In this document: one piece after another, positions 4,853 through 9,076 of the stretch
Position numbering within the stretch: the first letter of the stretch is position 1
Layout of the letters: each line of letters opens with the position of its first letter
Assembly: GCA_030635525.1 (NCBI GenBank)
Contig: DAOVYR010000027.1
Coordinates: 1 to 9,076 of the forward strand
Origin: Candidatus Nanohalarchaeota archaeon
GTDB taxonomy: Archaea; EX4484-52; B79-G9
Reading direction: 5' to 3'
DNA length: 9,076 nt
The notes under the pieces: generated by a model
The model's input: the letters and a program-made list of their open reading frames with translations, nothing else
Databases searched by the model: none
Told to the model about the DNA's origin: nothing
Position numbers and translations under genes: made by a program

Positions 4853-7195
4853 ATGAAATATATGTATTTTGATAAGTTTAGTTTTATGTTTGTCTTGTTT
4901 GTAGTATCTGCTTTTTTTTGTTTTGTTGTGCCTGCTTATGCTCAGCCAGAGCACGATGACAGTGATCCTGGCGAGGTATTGAGTAATGAGGCTGGTTCCG
5001 GTGCGCAGGGCGGGGATGATGTCTCTGATGATGACGGTTCCCGGGCAGATGGCGCAGAAGATATAAGCGACACGATATCTCCTGCATCTGATATGGAGAC
5101 AGAAGATGAGGTAGTGGAGGATCATGGCGAAGAAACAGGAGAGGAAGAGGACAATGGGGCTGCAGAGAATTCAAATGAGGATAGGGCAGACAGTATTGAT
5201 GAGTATCCAGAAGCTACAGGTGAAGGTGAAACAGTGAATGATTCTGGCGCTTCCGGTAAAGATGATGCTGAAAGTGTTGATGAGGTCGCACAAGAGGATA
5301 GTGAACCCGGGGATGCGCAAAATAATGCGGCAGAAGATGGCAATACAGAATACGCTTTTGCGGATGAGCCGGATGCGGGCTATGAGGAGAATTGTGATGG
5401 CGCCGATTGCGCTGATGACTTAAACTGTAAGCCTGATTTGTGGTCTGATGATTCTATATGCTGCAATGCGAATGAATGCGCAGGAGAAGGGAAATGTTTT
5501 GCAGAGTATGCATGCGTTAGCGGGCCTGTTAAGTTGTGCTATGAAGGTGGATGGATTGATGTTCTGGATTATGAGATTAACTGTTTTGACGGGGTTGATA
5601 ATGACTGTGACGGCAATATTGATGAAGAGGACACTGACTGCTATATTTATCATGTGTGCGGCAATGGCATATGCGAAGAGTCTGAAACAGTCAGTTCATG
5701 TCCCCAAGACTGCGCCAGGGGCAAAACCATCATCATAAGGAATGATGATATCGGGCCGTGGTGGTCTGTTGATAATGCCATATATCTTACTGATTTTATT
5801 AAAAGTAAAGGTGTTGCGCAGACCCTTGGGATAATACCGTTAACCGGCGGCGGTACGATCCGGCTTGAAGATGATCCTGTGCTGAGCAGTTATCTTCGCG
5901 GTATAAGCGAGGACCCTGAAATAGAGATTGGAATCAGCGGCCTGACTCATGAGTATAATGAGTTTCTCGGGATAAGCCAGTCAGAGGCAGAGGAAAAGAT
6001 TGCTGATGCAAAACAGATTATTGCAGATAGTGTGTATGTGGAGCCGGTTACTTTTATGCCGTCGTATTATGAATATGATGAAAGTACGCTTCATGCTGCT
6101 AAAAACCAGGGTATGGAATATTTTTCCGCGGGATGGAATGCGATTGATATGGGGCACGGCTTTAGCGAATACCCTAGCGGGCTTTGGAATATACCTGCGA
6201 CAACGGGTTTTTATGACTGGGGTGCAAATACTTTTTACACTGCCAATGAAGTTGAGGAATCATGCGAGAATGCCCTGGATACGCTTGGAACGTGTGTGAT
6301 CATATTGTATCATCATACGTTTGTGGATGGCAATAATGATATTGACGAGGAAAAGATTGCATTGCTTGGAGAGGTTCTGGATTGGGTAAAGGATAAAGAG
6401 GCCCAGGGTGTGGAGCTTAAGACTATTGGGAAGCATAAGGCGGTAGAGTCGCCTGAGCCAAGTGATAAGTATATTGTCTTCAGGAGTGATGATTTTGCTG
6501 CGTTCTGGTCTGTCTCAAGTGCTATCAGTATCACTGAAACACTGAGAGATATGGGTGTGCCGCAGGTGTTGTCTATTGTTCCGACAAATGTCGGCTATAA
6601 GCTGGATGATGACCCGGTTATTGCTAACTACCTAAAAGATATTAAAGATGATGCGTCAATAGAGATTGCGCTTCATGGATATGACCATAGCGTACATGAG
6701 TTCAGGGACATATCGTATGCAGATGCGACATTTAAGGTCGGTACAGGCCTTGAAATACTTCAAAACGTCCTTGGCATGACGCCGGCTACATTTGTACCCC
6801 CATACCATGAGTATAATGAGAATACTTTGCGTACATTAGAGATGCACAATATAGGTACGATATCATCCGGATATGATGATTTTGTCCGCGACAGGGAATT
6901 CAGGATAGATGAATATGGCATTTTGCATCTTCCTGTAGCTGCTGAGTTTTATAACTGGTGGGAAAACCGCGCAAATACAGCAGAAGAGATTATAGGCCCG
7001 TGCGAGAATGCGATGGAGAACCATAATGTATGTGTGATTATGCTGCATCATCATATGTTCAAGGATGCCAATGGAAATATGGATCCTGCAAAAGTGAAAG
7101 TACTCACAGATGTGGCAGATTGGGCGAAGAGTAAGGAGGCGGATGGCAGCGCGAAGATTGCGCTTCTGAAGGATATCGGGATTGATGACTTATAA
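4853..7195 (+). CDS. Secreted protein with acidic and Cys-rich N-terminus and two NodB/DUF2334-like deacetylase domains
   Basis: 780 residues. A signal peptide (1-30) ends in PAYA before Q31. Residues about 31-180 are a disordered Asp/Glu/Ser/Gly-rich stretch. Residues 181-287 are Cys-rich, holding CFDGVDNDCDGNIDEEDTDC, which resembles the MopE-type metal-binding repeat. This is followed by CGNGICEESE...SCPQDC. Deacetylase domain 1 starts near 290 (R296-ND-D299) and domain 2 near 540 (R544-SD-D547). Domain 2 has the full set: H608-GYD-H612, P649-P650-Y651 and LHHH at 731-734. Domain 1 is eroded: S362 replaces the first His (H366 remains), P403-S404-Y405, and Y486 precedes H487-H488. NodB/CE4 enzymes remove acetyl groups from amino-sugar polymers using a bound metal. 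It acts outside the membrane and overlaps the next gene by one base. The substrate is inferred only from the PgaB-like third gene. Confidence 0.88.
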   Translation: MKYMYFDKFSFMFVLFVVSAFFCFVVPAYAQPEHDDSDPGEVLSNEAGSGAQGGDDVSDDDGSRADGAEDISDTISPASDMETEDEVVEDHGEETGEEEDNGAAENSNEDRADSIDEYPEATGEGETVNDSGASGKDDAESVDEVAQEDSEPGDAQNNAAEDGNTEYAFADEPDAGYEENCDGADCADDLNCKPDLWSDDSICCNANECAGEGKCFAEYACVSGPVKLCYEGGWIDVLDYEINCFDGVDNDCDGNIDEEDTDCYIYHVCGNGICEESETVSSCPQDCARGKTIIIRNDDIGPWWSVDNAIYLTDFIKSKGVAQTLGIIPLTGGGTIRLEDDPVLSSYLRGISEDPEIEIGISGLTHEYNEFLGISQSEAEEKIADAKQIIADSVYVEPVTFMPSYYEYDESTLHAAKNQGMEYFSAGWNAIDMGHGFSEYPSGLWNIPATTGFYDWGANTFYTANEVEESCENALDTLGTCVIILYHHTFVDGNNDIDEEKIALLGEVLDWVKDKEAQGVELKTIGKHKAVESPEPSDKYIVFRSDDFAAFWSVSSAISITETLRDMGVPQVLSIVPTNVGYKLDDDPVIANYLKDIKDDASIEIALHGYDHSVHEFRDISYADATFKVGTGLEILQNVLGMTPATFVPPYHEYNENTLRTLEMHNIGTISSGYDDFVRDREFRIDEYGILHLPVAAEFYNWWENRANTAEEIIGPCENAMENHNVCVIMLHHHMFKDANGNMDPAKVKVLTDVADWAKSKEADGSAKIALLKDIGIDDL

Positions 7196-8145
7196 TGAAT
7201 AGGATAATACTTGGCGTGCTGGCCTTAGCAGGTTTAGGATACATTTTTTTGATTATATGGGGTAATGGTAGCTCAGATCATATTGATATTCACAAATTTA
7301 ATCTGTTGGGAGATACAGAATCATCGGAGATTGGTGATAATTTGAGAATCCCAAGCATTTTCATTGGCAGGTCATACTTTATACACAATGAAAAACAAAA
7401 GATCATTGTGTTTAGAGATGATGATCTCGGACCGGACTGGTCTGTTGATAGTGCAATTTATATTACTGACTTATTCAGAAGCAGAAATGTTTCGCATGTT
7501 TTGGGTATTGTTCCTGCAAATCTATATGGTAAAAAACTATCTGATGATTTTGTCTTATACAGGTATCTGAAGAGTATCAAAGAGGATGAATCAATAGAAT
7601 TTGCACTGCATGGATATGACCATAGTTACCACGAATTTGAGAACATAGAATTAGATGGCTCTTCAGAGAGTGCAGTAAGTAAAATCTCTGCGGGTATAAA
7701 TTGTATAGAAGATGTTGTTGGCATTACCCCTGTTACGTTTGTTCCTCCTTATGGTGTCTATAATGAGAATACGCGTATTGCGTTGAAAAGCACGGACTCA
7801 GTGCGTATCATGTCCGCATGCCAGACGGACATTAAGGAAAACAGAGCATTTAAGGAAGTTGACGGGATATTATATCTTCCTACTACCACGTATTTTTATA
7901 ACTGGGATAAGGAGCGCTATAATACCCAAGAGGATATTATTAGTTCATGCAATCATGCGTTTGACAAATATGATGTTTGCGTGATTGTATTTCATCATCA
8001 TATGTTTAAAGGCGATTCCGGGAATATGGATCCGGCAAAGGTTCAGGTGCTCATCGATGTTATTGAATGGGCCAGATCTGAAGAGCAGGATGGAGGAGCG
8101 AAGATCATGCTTATGAAGGATATTTCGGGCGAGGATCTGCAATGA
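7195..8145 (+). CDS. Membrane-anchored NodB/DUF2334-like polysaccharide deacetylase
   Basis: 316 residues. The start ATG overlaps the previous stop (TAATG), indicating coupled translation. Residues 4-22 are a hydrophobic anchor without an obvious cleavage site; a linker of about 45 residues follows. The catalytic domain starts near residue 68: R74-DDD, H139-GYD-H143, P184-P185-Y186-G187, and H267-H268-H269-M. It aligns over its full length with domain 2 of the preceding protein, more closely than domain 1 does, and even shares the tail NMDPAKV. This suggests duplication of a complete domain. All motifs expected for a metal-dependent deacetylase are present, so it is probably active at the outer face of the membrane. 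Linker bases 7322-7397 match an intergenic sequence 3.7 kb upstream. The gene appears somewhat more AT-rich than its partners. Confidence 0.87.
   Translation: MNRIILGVLALAGLGYIFLIIWGNGSSDHIDIHKFNLLGDTESSEIGDNLRIPSIFIGRSYFIHNEKQKIIVFRDDDLGPDWSVDSAIYITDLFRSRNVSHVLGIVPANLYGKKLSDDFVLYRYLKSIKEDESIEFALHGYDHSYHEFENIELDGSSESAVSKISAGINCIEDVVGITPVTFVPPYGVYNENTRIALKSTDSVRIMSACQTDIKENRAFKEVDGILYLPTTTYFYNWDKERYNTQEDIISSCNHAFDKYDVCVIVFHHHMFKGDSGNMDPAKVQVLIDVIEWARSEEQDGGAKIMLMKDISGEDLQ
7322..7397. repeat. Coding copy of the intergenic repeat at 3561-3636
   Basis: This stretch encodes the linker just before the deacetylase domain (residues about 43-68). It forms a 9-bp hairpin TTTTCATTG (7358-7366) / CAATGAAAA (7386-7394) at the same place as in the intergenic copy. 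The C7362-G7390 pair corresponds to T3601-A3629 there, a compensatory change. The 15 mismatches fall 5/5/5 over the three codon positions, so similarity between the copies shows no coding signature. Confidence 0.65.
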
Positions 8146-9076
8146 GCTTGCGTTTTATTTCCGGGTTGATTTTTGCGGCTGCCGTGTGCATGCTTGTTTT
8201 CGCGTACGCAGACAGGCATACTTCCCGTTCGTATGATGATGGCGCTATAGAGAACGATTCATTAAGCACAAGTGTAAAACATACTTTGCCCACGCAGATT
8301 CCAGACAATGAAGATACTGCATCCGGCGCTAATCTTAACACGGAAAATGTTTATTTTGTGCAGGTCGATGCAAAGACTGTTGTCAAAAAAGGAGCAGATG
8401 CGGTGGTTTCGGATCTGCTGGCAGGCGGCGTCAATACTGTTGCTTTGCAGGTCTTTTCTGATGAGGATATTGTTGGTGTCTACTGGGACTCAGAGATTGC
8501 GCCTGTGAGAGAGGATATTCTTGGTGAGTTTGTTTCTGTTGCGCATGAAAACGGGCTTTCTGTGTTCGCGTGGATGACTACTCTTGATATGCCGTGGGTC
8601 TATGAGGAGTATCCGGAGATGAGACTGAAGAGGAATGATGGCGGGAAGATTACTACAGATACGGGCTGGTATGATAGAGTCAGCCCCTGTTCGTCTGAAC
8701 ATCGCGCCTATGTTGCTGATGTTTTTACAGAAATTGTACGGAATTATGATATTGACGGGTTTTTGCTCCAGGATGACTTGTACTGGGGCAGTGACGAGGT
8801 TTTTGATGAGTTTACCAGAAATGAGTATTTTAAGTATACGGGCCGTGTGTTGACTCTGAAAGCTGCAAAAAGCGATGCATTTCACATGTGGAAGTCCGCG
8901 TGGCTGACACTGGTTGTCAAGGAAGTCAATGATGCTGTCAAGGAAGTTGATCCCGGGATTAGGCTTGCGGTTAATGTCTATGCTGGCTGTCCGCTGGATA
9001 AGCCCTGGTGCCTTTCGAGTTTCGGGCAGGATTATGATGCGCTTTCCCTGAATTCTGATTATATGGCGATTATGGC
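8142..9076 (+). CDS. PgaB C-terminal-like glycoside hydrolase (GHL13 type), 5' part
   Basis: The ATG overlaps the previous TGA (ATGA) and the frame is open to the window end: 311 codons visible, no stop. A signal peptide, residues 1-23, ends AYA before D24. After a Ser/Thr/Asp-rich linker (about 24-66) the barrel domain begins at NVYFVQVD. It continues with GGVNTVALQVFSD, NGLSVFAWMTTLDMPW, VRNYDIDGFLLQDDLYW (acidic pair D211-D212), and LAVNVYAGCPLDKPW. The last visible part is YDALSLNSDYMAIM. These match the order in the C-terminal domain of PgaB (Pfam GHL13; CAZy GH153, from memory), whose FHDD Asp is catalytic and whose later strands read NxYA and Y-T-A-V-M-A. PgaB-type domains bind and cut partly deacetylated poly-N-acetylglucosamine. 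Unlike bacterial PgaB, no deacetylase domain is fused; the adjacent genes supply it. GHL10-like hydrolases are the alternative. Confidence 0.82.
   Translation, partial: MSLRFISGLIFAAAVCMLVFAYADRHTSRSYDDGAIENDSLSTSVKHTLPTQIPDNEDTASGANLNTENVYFVQVDAKTVVKKGADAVVSDLLAGGVNTVALQVFSDEDIVGVYWDSEIAPVREDILGEFVSVAHENGLSVFAWMTTLDMPWVYEEYPEMRLKRNDGGKITTDTGWYDRVSPCSSEHRAYVADVFTEIVRNYDIDGFLLQDDLYWGSDEVFDEFTRNEYFKYTGRVLTLKAAKSDAFHMWKSAWLTLVVKEVNDAVKEVDPGIRLAVNVYAGCPLDKPWCLSSFGQDYDALSLNSDYMAIM

Noticed and set aside
4884..5343. Minus-strand open frames rich in Ser, Pro, His and Leu opposite the acidic region.
   Set aside because: They mirror the repetitive GAT/GAA/GAG codons of the acidic tract and have no start signals.

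Overview
The window looks archaeal, most likely from a DPANN-type lineage such as Woesearchaeota; the lineage is inference. Clear TATA elements sit 23-32 bases before several start codons (leaderless or near-leaderless transcripts). Oligo-T tracts follow genes, and small zinc-ribbon, RPA-type OB-fold and PepSY-like proteins are present. An exported protein carries the NGICE-type Cys motif common in those archaea.

Layout. 1-411: 3' end of a PRPP synthetase gene (+). 412-1080: AT-rich island with a minus-strand membrane-protein gene whose frame continues upstream through one TAA. 1170-1379: small Cys/His zinc-binding protein. 1449-1538: three consecutive hairpins, directly before the promoter of a PepSY-like gene (1582-2073). 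2112-3447: a P-loop nucleotide-kinase-like gene and an AlkA-like DNA glycosylase, probably co-transcribed. 3448-3794: convergent intergenic region with an in-frame open stretch, a degenerate copy of part of a gene 3.7 kb away, two REP-like palindromes and an oligo-T terminator. 3795-4082 (-): OB-fold protein. 4395-4658: zinc-ribbon protein.

4853-9076 is the main system: three overlapping genes (TAATG, then ATGA), all with N-terminal export signals. The first encodes an acidic, Cys-rich secreted protein with two NodB/DUF2334-like deacetylase domains. The second is a membrane-anchored single-domain paralog. The third, running off the window, resembles the C-terminal glycoside hydrolase domain of PgaB (GHL13 type). 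In bacteria PgaB joins a de-N-acetylase and a hydrolase in one protein that processes poly-N-acetylglucosamine (PNAG). Here the same two activities appear as separate, co-transcribed archaeal genes with the deacetylase multiplied to three domains. I infer extracellular amino-sugar polymer processing; the substrate is unknown.

The most unexpected non-coding signal is a 76-base gapless match (61 identities by eye) between intergenic 3561-3636 and coding 7322-7397. Both copies form the same hairpin, with one compensatory base-pair change.
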